From assembly GCF_036588685.1 (NCBI RefSeq), contig NC_086378.1, positions 45,051,578 through 45,115,577 on the forward strand: DNA of 64,000 nt, given 5' to 3'. Below are positions 1-12,582 of the stretch, in pieces. The position numbers were made by a program, and so were the translations under genes. Source of the stretch: Mytilus trossulus (lineage: Eukaryota; Mollusca; Bivalvia; Mytilida; Mytilidae). How positions within the stretch are numbered: position 1 is the first letter of the stretch; each line of letters begins with the position of its first letter. The notes under the pieces are model-generated. The model saw only the letters and a list, made by a program, of their open reading frames with translations. It made no database searches and had not been told where the DNA came from.

Positions 1-496
1 TTATCGATTTGCTCACTAATAATCAAAGTTAAAGAAGAGTGTAGTTGATCTGTTTTGGAATTACGTTTACACAGACGAAGCTCTTCTTTGTGGTGAAATT
101 TGACAACTGACACGTCAGATATTTGTATAACATGTGCCCCTAAATCAGTTTTACTTTCCGGAGCTATCTCACCCACGCGAAGTAAAGCAAAAAAACTGGG
201 ACTAAAAGCTGAAGCAAACATGGCGGATTCATACGACGAAAAACAGACATGTTGAAGTGACCTGATTTATGTCCGTAATAAATGAATTACAATAATTGGT
301 ACCCGCAAATCGATTTTTTTTGGATTTGACCTTTTTAAACCTTCTAATGTTTTTCCTACTAAAAAGGATTTTGTACTATCTGTTAAATCTTGAATCTTAT
401 GATGATAACTTATTCCTGACATATATGTAAAGACAGTAGAGGCAGAAAGACCCTTGAATGAAAGGACGGCAATGTAAAATATTAAATCGCTAAGCT

Positions 497-540
497 ACCT
501 ACATGATATTTGGCCAGCCCCGGCCAAATATCATGTAGGT
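497..540. repeat. Perfect 19-bp inverted repeat with 6-base loop
   Basis: 497-515 is exactly complementary to 522-540 (ACCTACATGATATTTGGCC and its reverse complement) around AGCCCC. Confidence 0.95.
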
Positions 541-1779
541 TGTATGCTGATAGAAAGTTTTTAAAGGATTCGATTGCCGTATTGTATGTTTTCCAGGTTT
601 TTTGTGCCATAGAACTGGTAAGAAGATGATTTAATTCAATTTCTAAAACGTTCAAAGGTTTTCTATAATTGCTGTTCTGTACTGATCTGCCTCTGGAAAA
701 AAGTTTCTGAAACGCTAAAATTTTAGCTATGTTGGCAGTTTTGCATTTGTTTGATAACGCATGAATGACGTCACGAAATGACGTATTATTAATGTGATTA
801 AATTAAGAATCAATTAGGATTGATTCCGGAAAACGGAGTTAAACTTTTAAAACAGTTTGTCCTGATATGCTAAACTTAAATAGTTTTAGATAAATCTGTT
901 TTAAAGTAAGACGAGATCTACTGTTTCCGAGCAATATTTCTTCGAAAACTCAAGTTAAGCCGCATCATGATAGAATATAGTTTGAACCAAAATATGATCT
1001 AATATTTTTCTCATCTGCCTACATACATTTGAAAAGGATACAAAAGATGGCTTTATGAGCATGAATTCCACTAATGAACCACTTTGTCATCCTTCATTTT
1101 TGTCCTTATAAGATCCATTTTGGTACATTCATATCTCTCATTTCCACAGAACTTCAACTCTTTAGGCCAATTAATAAACAAATGGGTAATTGAAGTACTC
1201 AAGCTGAATGAACTATCTATCCATATAAAAGTTTAATAATTACATGGAGATTTCAATAAGTACCCTTATTTAAAGTCTTAACTTCCCCAATACACTTAAA
1301 AGTAACATGTGTCATGGTGTTTATGTAACATGGTCATTTAGTTATCTGAATGTAGTGTTTATTCACATCATAAACCCCACTGGCTAAATTTGTATATATG
1401 GGCGTTTTTCAATAAAAACGTAATTTCTTGTCCCAGCCACTTTAAAAAAAAATGTGTTTGATCTTTGTAAGTAATTTTTTGTGCAGTCAGTACATTGAAT
1501 TAGATTTAACATTTTTAAGCAAAGAAAAAGTTTATTTTAGAGGGATTGATAAGATATTGACTCTTGAATGGTCCAAAACAACCAAAATGGCATGTCCCTA
1601 GACCGCCTGTTCAACATTCATACTCTAAAATTTAATAAAAAAAAAGGAAGAAATAAATGGTTTTTTTTACTTTACATAAGTTCTTTAATAATTCAAAAGT
1701 ATGTTCAGAGCCAACATATTTTAATAAACAGCTTTCAATATAGGTTTTTTTAATTTCAGAAGGTGTGTATCTCACAAAA

Positions 1780-2558
1780 TGTCCACTACGAAACGAAGTC
1801 ATTAAAATTTGCCAATAAACAGTTTTATAAAATCAATGTCATTTTTGTTTGCAAGAGATATAAACATTAGGGTCTTACAAAAGAAGTGAAACTTTTATAA
1901 CGGCAATTAAATTGTTGATTAGAAAAATTGAGCACATTAAATGGACCAGGGTGATACCGTATTTTTTATAATGTCCACTGCGAAACGGGTCAAATCTCCT
2001 TCAGTATCTGGTTTTAAAATTATGAAAAAATATCAGTGTACAGCTTGATAAATGCTTTGATGAATACAATCTGTCTTGTTACCATTGCAATATAGGGATC
2101 GTGGGAAAAAATAAAGCATGCAAATACGTCCCTTACGAAACGGTCCCCTACGAAACAAGTATGGGAGAAAAACGTTTCGTAGTGGACACTACCACTACCA
2201 TGCAGTCTTTTTTTAATATTTTTTTAATTATATGCGTGCAAAACAAATAACAAGGATTAGTTTCATGTCATTTAATTATGTTTTTATTAACATATGATAG
2301 GATTGATGTCAACTACGAAACTTTTTGTCCACTACGAAACGGTTTTGTCCACTACGAAACGCATCAAAATGTCCACTACGTAACATGAGTTGAACCTTCA
2401 TATGTGAAGTACTGTCTAATCTTTATCGATAAAAATGGTTCTCCAATTCAGAAAAAAATGATATTTTTCTAGTTTTTAGGAGTAAAAAAAATGGAATGTC
2501 TATAGGAAACATTTAATAGTGCAAAAAATATATGTGTTTAAAAAGTCCCCTACGAAAC
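1780..2558. repeat. Cluster of ten TGTCCACTACGAAAC-like motifs
   Basis: Near-identical 14-16-base copies start at 1780, 1972, 2128, 2143, 2307, 2326, 2346, 2370 and 2545 on the plus strand and one is inverted at 2173-2188. Variation is mostly at CCAC/CCCC/CCCT. Spacing is irregular, from touching to about 190 bases. Confidence 0.9.
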
Positions 2559-3224
2559 AGTACACAAATTATGAAAATAATATCATTTCAAAGAATATTT
2601 AAGATTGCAATTTTTTTTTACAAACACGTCTATTATAGAGGTATTCAAAATAACTCTTGAAATTAAATTTTAGACAAGTTGATTTTTCAAATTTATTAGG
2701 TCTGAAAAGTACGCTTTTATTGAAAAACTCCCATATATGGTCAATAAAATTTTATACATAATCATTTATCTGGACAAGTGCAACTAAACTATGATTACAT
2801 TATACTTCAAACTTTGAAGAATATTTAACGAAAATCTCTCTATAATAAATATTTAACTTGAATACTTAAATAGAATGAAATTTTAACAATGATGTACACA
2901 TAAGGTCAAAGGTTCATGTGCAGCTTCCAATACAAAATGTTATACCACCATTATTTGTTTTTCTATCAGGCTTTGTTTTACAATTAGCACTTTTCAAAAA
3001 ATTGTGCAGAACTTACTAATACTAGAGGGACTTCTTCATACCTTGATCTTTTCCTCAATATTGACACAGATTGACGACTTCACTAGAACATCTACGATAA
3101 ACGGGACGATTTCAACTTCTCATTTTTTTACATACCATTGACGTTTGTAGCTGAAAAACTTATTATGTTTTTCCCTGTTGATTCGTGTGTTATGGTAAAG
3201 ATCAATAATCATCCAGTAAAAAGA

Positions 3225-3620
3225 AATGGTGAATGTGTCAAAGCGACAACCACCCGACCATAGAACAGACAACAGCCGAAGGCAACCAATGGGTCTTCAA
3301 TGTAGCGAGAATTCCCGCACCCGTAGGAATCTTTCGGCTGGCCCCTAAAAATATGCATACTAGTACCATGATAATAGACGTCATACTAAACTCCGAATTA
3401 TGCACAAGAAACTAAAATTAAAAATCATACAAGACCAACAAAGGCCAAAGGCTCCTGATTAAGGACAGGCGCAAAATTGCATAAACATGTATATGAGATC
3501 TCAACCCTACCCTTATACCTCTAGCCAATGTGGAAAAGTAAACGCATAACAATACGCACATTATAATTCAGTTCAAGAGAAGTCCCGAGTCCGATGTCAA
3601 AAGATGTACCAAAAGAAAAT
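3225..3620 (+). mobile_element. Dispersed element family B, long copy
   Basis: Begins AATGGTGAATGTGTCAAAG and continues through CAACAG...GTCTTCAATGTAGCGAG to the ...TCAAGAGAAGTCC region. The same sequence recurs at 4770, 34486, 38280 (inverted), 45088 (fragment) and 52995. No ORF of a transposase is visible, so it is non-autonomous. Confidence 0.8.
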
Positions 3621-4769
3621 AAATAAAATGACAATAATACATAAATTACAACAGACTACTAGCAGTTAACTGATATGCCAGCTCCAGACCTCAATTAAAC
3701 TGAATGAAAGATTATGTCTTCATCATATTTGAATATCAGACACAATCCCTCCCAATAGGGGTTTAGTATCATACTACCATAAAATATATGAGAAGAACAT
3801 AACCTGTTTCATGCCAACAACTGTTTTTAAGAAATAATGTGTTTAGTTCCGATGCAAAGACCCTATAAGTAAATCAATATTAAAGCCAAAATATGCAATC
3901 TTTAATGACCTGACAGTATTATCGTAACTATATCCCTTTTTTAATAAGTTTATTTAAAGGTTTTGTTAGTTTCTCAGGAGAATACTGACATTGTTGTGCT
4001 TTGTAAAGAATATTTCCATAAAAAAATTGGATGTGAAATACCTGAACGTATAGGATGTCTGCATGTTGAGTTATATTTATGAATTATTTCCTTATACCGG
4101 TGATAAAATTTAGTAAATGTTTTGACCAGTTTGTGATATCGAAAAACCCTGGTGTAACAATTTTTCAGTAATACATATATTTCTCTCGCTACGCTGTTAC
4201 ATACACAAGCGAATCGTACAAGTTGAGATATATAAACACCAGTACATTTATCAAATTTTAGTTTAGATCAACGACATTTACACGATACATTTGGTTGACA
4301 GTTTGATTCAGAAGAAACACCGACATAGCTAGATAATACAATTAATTATCTATTTTCTACTACAATTTGATGTTAATTAGTATTGTAATTTTCAATAAAT
4401 GGTAGATAAGTCATACAAATCTAATCTTGAATTCCCTTCAAATTCTTTCTTAATTTTGGGAATTCGTTTAAGAAATTCAAATGTGACGTCACTTTGTGCG
4501 TTGCATAGGCTTTGGCTAACACGGCTGCATGTGTACTTCTGTAATATATCCGTTTTTATTCTGTAGCTAGTCACCACTTCAGTTTAATCATGTATATCTA
4601 TTATATAGTCAGTTAATAAAATTTACTGTTTGCAAAATCATGAACTATTTTAAATAATAAGGATTTTCTTGTCCAAGGCGGATAACCCTGGTCGTATTGG
4701 TCACAACGTTTTGGAACTTTTAGTCCTCATTTCTTTTCAACGTTGTACTTGTTTCGACCTTCAACAAAA

Positions 4770-4965
4770 TTGAGAATGGAAATGGGGAATGTATCAAAGA
4801 GACAACAACCCGACCATAGAAAAAAGAAAAGCAGAAGGTCACCAACAGGTCTTCAATGTAACGAGAAATTCCCGCAACCGGAGGCGTCCATCAGCTGGCC
4901 CCTCAACAAATATATACTAGTTAAGTGATAATGAACGCCATACTAATTTCCAAAACAGTTTTCAT
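4770..4965 (+). mobile_element. Dispersed element family B, partial copy
   Basis: GAGAATGGAAATGGGGAATG to ...AACGCCATACTAATTTCC, matching the first half of the 3225 and 52995 copies. Confidence 0.8.
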
Positions 4966-5249
4966 CTGAGCGTCACTATTTAGTCTTGTGTGGACGTAAC
5001 GCACGACTGAAGTTCTATTTTTTTTAACCTACTACATTTTGTTGGCTATCATTTGTTTGTTTCTCTGTCCTATATTTTCTTACATTTATTTGTATTGTAG
5101 TTCTGTCATGTAATGTTGTCATTTTAATGTTATGATTAACATTGCCATTAACGCGAGAGGTTTGTTATGCCACAACACCAGGTTCAACCTACCATTTTTT
5201 ATTCCTAAAATGCCCTGTATCAAGTCAGAAAAAATGCCATTGTTATATA

Positions 5250-5470
5250 ATAGTTCGTTTCTGTGTGTGTGTGTGTGTGTTACATTGTAATGTTGTGTTT
5301 CTGTTGTGTCGTAGTTCTCTTACATTTGATGCGTTTCCCTCAGTTTTAGTGTATAACCCGGATTTAGTTTTTCTCTATCGGTAATAAATTTCGAACAGCG
5401 ATACACTATTGTTGCCTTTATTTATCTCTGTTTCAAATAAAGAAATACATGAGTTTTATCCTGTCCAGTA
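5250..5470 (+). mobile_element. Dispersed element family D with (TG)n
   Basis: Shares GTTGTGTCGT...TTCTC, TTTCCCTC(A/G)GTTTT and GAACAGCG(A/G)TA with 21500-21690. A TG microsatellite (about 5262-5280) lies inside this copy. Confidence 0.7.
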
Positions 5471-6556
5471 CTATTTCATTGCATATAAGTAAATAACCAT
5501 CACTGAAAGTTAACCAATCAAAGTGTCATCCTCTTTTTCCAGTGTACAAGCTTTAATAACCACATAACCACAAGTTTTCAAAATATTCTATAGAATCACC
5601 AAATATTTTTTTTTTTTACTGCAATGATGTATAGGATTATTTTTCAAATGTAATGGAATATTTTTTTCAACCCTTATTCGTAATGAAACTATGATTTGCT
5701 AATATAACACCTTCAATATTTGAATGTTTAAATATTTTGAAACAGATTTATTGTAATGCGCATTTGGTGCAGTAGAATTGGTTTACTTAGTACGGTATTG
5801 GTTAAATAAATATGTTTTCACATTTTTCTCCAATACTAATCAACGAAAGGACTTTATCTATAGACTGCAGATTGACAGTGATGATTTGTATCGTATACGC
5901 ACTTTACGGATCTATTAGACACCTGGTCAATGATACTTTGAACTTCAAAATTTTGGTCACATCCTTATCTCATGTACTATTGTAAAAAAATACTTATATG
6001 TTATCAGCAGCTTGGCAGTGGGGAGTTGTAAGGGTATAGGTTTTTTTTTATTTTAGCTGTCAGACATTTTTGTTCTGTTTTCCAATACTATGTCTATGAA
6101 TCAGAAGCGGGTGCATTTTTTTAAGTAATTGGTAAGTTTGGGTATGCAATCCTTTTTGCAGTATTCACTCTGTCAGAAGCGGATATAATAGGCTGAGAAT
6201 GCGATTTTACATTTTTTTCGTCAAAACAATTGATTGATAATAGATACATTTGATAGACAAAACACATTAAATTATGCAATATCTGTAAAACATTTCAGGA
6301 TAAATTTTCAATTTTTCAAACCAATAAGTTACAAAACTAACAGATATGCACATGTCTTTGGTAGTCGGTGATGTTACCGAACAAATGTTTTTAGAAATTT
6401 AATTATAATTATAAAAAGTTTTTTTATTGGATAGCAAATAAAAATAACAGTATCTTGTTGTTTAATTTGTTTAAGTATTGGCACATTTACAAAAAAGAAT
6501 AAAATAGATAATTGGTGTGTGTACTAAATCACGTAAATAGTGTATTTATATTCCAG

Positions 6557-6946
6557 CCAGATCAATTTCAATACCAAGTACTTGAAAGTGAGAGCACGAT
6601 AATCTCATATACCGCTACCGTTCCAGTTGGTTGTTATCGAGCTGACCGAGTCTCACATTGTAATCATTTACTATACGTTACACAGCCTAAATACCAAGAA
6701 TCACCAGCAACTTGTTCTTCAAGCAACATTTTGCAACAGGACATTGCTTTTGACAGTTTCCAGTTCTGTGGGTTAACAGTTCCATCACAATATGGTGGAC
6801 AGTCAATTCAGTTTAATGTGACAGGATATGTTGACGGTCAATACAGTGGGAACAGAAAACGATCAACAAAAATAAGACTTACGTCACTCATGAGTACGGT
6901 TGATTTAACAGGTGCTTGGGACAACATTACAAGTCCTGACATAGAG
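6557..6946 (+). CDS. VWDE-like exon a: extracellular region before the VWD domain
   Basis: 130 codons, phase 0 at both ends, acceptor ...TTCCAG and donor GTAGTT. Encodes a Cys-containing extracellular segment ending in W-D-N-I-T-x-P-D-I-E, a pattern I associate with the region just before VWD in these proteins. It holds NRKR at residues 99-102 followed by Ser, a furin-type site. Reading runs on into the intron to 7081 only by chance. The phase-0 start means at least one earlier coding exon exists. Confidence 0.85.
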
Positions 6947-9900
6947 GTAGTTAACACTGCATGGAAACGAAAAAAATGTTCTTTCGATCTAGTTCAAAAC
7001 AAAATAAATTATAATTTTATGCGGACAGCCGGGACAGGGATTCATATTTTCTTATTCTGCATTCCCAAACCGACTTATTTTTAGTCTTAGATGCATCATT
7101 TTTTTATTACTTGTTAGTGGCTTTCAACTAGCTGTCAGATAACTGCGAGTACTCTCATTTCTGTTCATTGTGTCTGTTTGTGTCGGGATATATATAAGTA
7201 CCCGGACACGTCCACTTGTATTTTTTGTCTATCTGATGAGTTAAGCCTTTTTCAACTGATTTTTATAGTTCGTTCTTATGTTGTACTGTTGTACCACTGT
7301 CCAAGGTTAGGGGAGGGTTGGGGTCCCGCTAACATGTTTAACTCCGCCACATTATTTATGTATGTGCCTGTACGAAGTCAGGAGCCTGTAATTCAGTGGT
7401 TGTCGTTTGTTTGTGTTACATATTTGTTTTTCGTTTATTTTTTTTTACATAAATAAGGCCGTTAGTTGTCTCGTTTGAATTGTTTTACAATGTCTTATCG
7501 GAGCCTTTATACCTGACTATGCGGTATGTGTTTTGCTCATTGTTGAAGGCCGTACGGTTACCTATAGTTGTTAATGTTTGTGTCATTTTGGTCTTTTGTG
7601 GATAGCTGTCTCAATGGAAATAATACCACATCTTCTTTTTTTATATTATTGTAAAATGAGTTAGATGAAAGAGGTTCATTCCGTTTTAATTCTTAAACTA
7701 TTTTCGAAGAAGTCTTGTCTTACATGACGAAAACTCAATTGCTAATTGAAAAATGATCTGTAGTTAAGTCCCTTGATTACTTGGAAATCCTTCCGTATCA
7801 TCGCAAGACTTTGTATACACCTCTGAATAAGCAGCTTTATAGTAATAACTCGGTGATTGAGAATGTTTTCCAACAAATATTTTCGTAACACTTTTATAAG
7901 ATATTGCATAGCAGAATGGCGCTATATTTAGTCAGCAGGTTGACTGATGAAACGCAACGTTTAAGCACTCTTCAGATCTTTCCGACACTTAATTTCTGTG
8001 TGCCAATACATTGAGATGCTACAAGACTTGATTTTTGTCACACATTACTCTGTTGACATACTTGTTTGTTTTTAAAGCTATAAAGATTATAACGAAATGT
8101 GGACTTTTTTATCCCTAGTTTTGACATTTTTACCTATAATGTCTGTTTGTTTTGTTCAAACACCGTTGTAAACATAAAGGAATTTTATGCGACTGTCGTA
8201 CAAAAGAGGGACGAAAGATACCAAAGATGACAGGTTTGGCTAGCAATAAAACTAGGTTGAATCCACTGTTAATTGCATTTGCGTATAGACGGTTTCCCGA
8301 AAAGCCAATGCCTGTCCCACAGACGAAGTCATTATGCAAGATTATCAACAAACGAACCAAACTAGATATTCATATTAATTACTTTATAGATTTCAGTCTC
8401 CGATGCTGATGAAAAAATGAAAAATCGCCTATGTAAAGTATTCAACGATCCTCACTTTTGGACTGCAGATAGAACACGGTATGATTACTATGGTGTTGGA
8501 GAGTACATTGTGTATACAAATACAAAATATCCATTTCAGGTATTTATTTTTTTAATATTCATTCCCTCCGGATACTAATGTTTGCTTTTCAGATTTTTCT
8601 ATCGAGTATTTTGTTTGTGCCTTGTCATAGAATATGTATTTGACACAATTTAGACATTGGTCTAGCAAATGCATTTACAAAATTAACGAAACGAGCAAAC
8701 CCTACCCGCACCAAATTTCTTCTATCAATCAACACATCTTGCTAGAATATATTAAAGGTACTAAGATATACGATGTGGTTTGAAGTATCTGCCTTTAAGG
8801 TGATAAACAAATTCTGTCGATGTCTTCTTGTAATACAATGTTTTTTGTGTTTAATATGTGCATATTATGTTTTAGTCCATATAACCCCAACCTTGTGCTT
8901 AAATAACATATCTGAAGACTCGCTACGAAACAGTAGAAAAGCTCAGCTGAGCCTCGCTTTTCGTCCTGTTTCTAAAGATCGTACAGATAAATCATATATT
9001 TTCCGAAAATGTACATATATTGCATATGTATTGTATTTTGGATTATACTGTTTGTTCTATTGAAAGCAAGCAGTTTATATCTGAAGTTACACTTGTCATT
9101 GTTGTATAATACTTGATTTGTTGGGTATTTAATTGCAAACAAAACATAAAAGAAAGAACCTTTACAATAGTGAATTTCACGTAACTTTTAAACTTTTACA
9201 TATTCTAAAAAGTATGTTTACTTTACAATTAAGATAAATATATTTATAGTTTTATACTTATATTTTAGGTTAATGCATTGTTTACACCGTGTGGATCTGC
9301 ATCGTGCAACTGTGGAGTGGCTATTCAGGCTGGTCCATCTCTTTTTGTTGTTAGAACTTGTGACACTATATCCAAAAAAGTCAAATACGCCCGTGGGCTA
9401 GTGACACCTATCGTTGATCAACGCATCTGTGATGACAAAAGCATGATTATAAAGGAAGACCCAAAATCAGGAGTATATATTGTTAGTAGTTTAGAATATC
9501 GAATACTCGAGTTTTACAATTAACTTATATAAAATTTGAACGTAGAAAATGAGCAGTTGATACAAAAATTAAGTATCAAAAGTAAATTCAGTATGGTGCG
9601 ATATAGCAAAATTATTAAATGTGACCATGGGTTTAAAATTAATGGATAAGGTATCAATTCCACGATAAAAACAAGTTGTTATTTTGAAGTATGATGCAAA
9701 CAATTCGGACTGATTGTCTTACGCTTCTCTGAGTTGGATTGGCGCGTCAACTAAATAAGTGTCTTTTCAACGGTATTATATGCTACTCTGGGGTTTTTCC
9801 TGACTGGTTAAAGCTCTGCAGATTCTTTTTTTATTTTATTTTTGTTTTGTATCTGAACCAAAGAAGGCCATGTTAGATTCTTTCCAGTCATACTGTTTTG

Positions 9901-12544
9901 GTGGCCATAAAGCAACTTTTGTTTCTCTTCTATTCATTAGATCTAGTTAAGTTTTGATTCCTTTGTACTCTTTTAATTTTGTATCATCATTTTTTTTCAA
10001 GCTTTTTAGCTCATGAAAATAGACTGATGTAAACACCATTCTCGCAACTAAAACCCATTAATCAACTTAAATACAAATCTGCGAAAATATCTTTATGTAA
10101 TAATACTAGTAGAATTATTTTGAAGATTCTATAATAAAGATTTTATATATTCAGATATCTGTGTCTGACCCAAACATTCGTGAGCACATTTCCCCTGAGG
10201 CCTATCCACTAAGTAGTTGCAAAAATTAAATAACATTTTGTGACGTCATTGTCAAATCATCTCAGCGATATCTATTGGGATTGACAAGTACAATGAAACC
10301 GAATCTTTTCGTGAAAGTGTCTACATATATAGTTCTTATAAAAAAACATAGGTTCTTAAACAATTAGAAAATGCGATTAAACTAAATGGTGAAAAAAAAT
10401 CCTACTTTACTGTCCAAAGGTTTGTACAAATTGTAAAAGAACCCAATAGTGCAAAATATTGATTTACTTATTGTCTTACAAATTTAGTCACACTGAGAAG
10501 TGACTGTGCATCAACTTTTGTTAAGGGGTTTAAATGTAAAACACCTGGTCTAATTAGACGGAGAGAGATGTTAAATTTGTGTAGCTATCAAGCCAATAAT
10601 AAAGAATTGTTTCTTTTTTTTTCAGGTGACTTTGTCGATCGGAACAACCGTTAGCTTTAGGGTAACTGGTAATTATATCAGTTATATTACTATAAAACCA
10701 TCTGTTCTCGACCTTGGCAGTGCAGAGGGACTTTGTGGATACATAAGCAATGAAAACGGTAAATCAGACGATGATTTACGTAAAAGGAATGAAACAAATG
10801 CAACGTCATCTATAGAAGATTTTGCCAAATCATGGGAGTGAGTTTATTAATTCATTTTTTATATAAAAAAAAAATGAAAGTCTAGCATTCATACAAGAAT
10901 TTGCATATATTCATAACACCTATATAAAACACATTCTTTGAATCTGTCAATATATAAAACCGTATAAATATATATTATCGTTGCGTTCTCTAACTATCTA
11001 GTTGTATACTTTTTGTTAAACAAAAATCAATTCTATGTACACAACAAGGTTGATATATATACATAACTATAAATTTATCTACATTTTCAGGGTAACAGGG
11101 ACCAGTGAGTCCTTATTTGCAGATAACCCACCAGTTTTATCATATCAGAATAGTTTACAATCTTACTGCACATGTGCCAGTGAGGGTGGGCCTCAAGGAG
11201 GAATAACAGACAACAACTTTCTGCACTGCAACCTCTCTCAACCAATGGAAGCATGCTATGATGTTCAAACTAAGTTTTCTTTCGATACAAGATGTTCAGA
11301 TGGCAATCGAAATAAAAGGTCAGCTGGTGATCCACTGCAAAGGGTGATAAGAAGCACAGATGATACGGATGATGTAATAGAGGTTACACCACTGACTATT
11401 TCAGAAGATGTTTTCGACGACTCAGTCCCTCTTGATGTATGACTGGCTGCATATAAAAAAAACCCACTAATGTCCGTTATAAGAAAACAGAAAATAAACA
11501 GAAAAATATGTCCCTCGTAGATCTGCATCGGGATTTAATAAAACAATCTGTAGATTGATTGTTAGTTTAATGTCCGATAATTTAATAATTGATAACACAG
11601 TAGGTTCTGAGAAGCAGAAGATATGAAAGAACGACAGACAGGTTACATTTAGGCTATCCCTGGGAATCTTTGTTTTGCAATTAGTTACAGGGAACTGGTA
11701 CATTAAGACGAAGGATGTGAAATTTTAATTGACACTGCATCAGTTTGTTGGCATGGGGCAAAAATGTTGCCGTGGAACAGCTACTTACAAGCCCCGTAGA
11801 TAGTTTTCTCTTCTTCAATTCTTCCTCCGTTTGTCCATTTCCTTTGAAACTCGTTTGATTTAAGTTCTTCATTGATTGGTTGAAGTTTGACATCAAATTT
11901 TCTTGCTTTCCTCTGAAATTTCGAATGTGACATCACGAAAAAAGGCGACCATACATGATGACGCGACGTAGACGGCTTAATGTCAAAGAACAGTGAATGT
12001 CACAAATTTTAGTAAGAATTGGCACATAACTTGGGCTAGTTAATTTATTTCTAAATATCGAAAAGTCACACATCTATTTCTTTTATTTCTGAAATATTCC
12101 TTTTAGATTTAAAAAAAAAAAAAGATTTTCATTTGTATAGGAAGCACATGAAATCGACGAAATAAGTCCATTAATTTACCTTACAGTTACAATTACAAAT
12201 TTTCAATTTATCATGCTTCATATCTTTTCTTTAAAAACTATATGTTATCGTTTCATAAATTTCCGTTTCGATGTAAAAAAAAATAAGCATATGGTTACTG
12301 ACTTCGTTTTTTGTGTATTAACTAATCTATTACCTTGTCTTTGGATAAAAAACGCGATATAGGGTCTACATCGAGATGAAGTTACGATAATTTCGACGTT
12401 TTTTTAGTATTCTTTCACTAAGTTCGTAACTTTGCTCGAAATATACCAATTCAATTCAATTCAATTCAATTCAAAGTTTTATTGTCATATAAACTTTACA
12501 GTTTGTGACATATAAAAAACAAATAAAGACAATAACTAAGTAAC

Positions 12545-12582
<38 letters not shown>

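Larger units (their letters stand above)
1..6556. other. No exon recognised upstream of the VWDE-like exons
   Basis: AT-rich sequence that may be intron or 5' flank of the VWDE-like gene. It contains a perfect hairpin (497-540), a motif cluster (1780-2558), two copies of a dispersed element (3225-3620, 4770-4965) and one of another (5250-5470). No ORF in it looks coding. Confidence 0.6.

Noticed and set aside
220..255. ATGGCGGATTCATACGACG as a gene start
   Set aside because: Frame closes after 11 codons at TGA and no donor with a matching downstream exon was found.
3233..3415. Short ORFs in family B copies (also 4743, 38169)
   Set aside because: They are the same dispersed repeat read in different frames; not conserved as protein.
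7222..7275. CTGATGAG near 7229 (also near 31698) as hammerhead ribozymes
   Set aside because: No GAA strand, stem II or stem I partner follows in order; part of family A or unique sequence.
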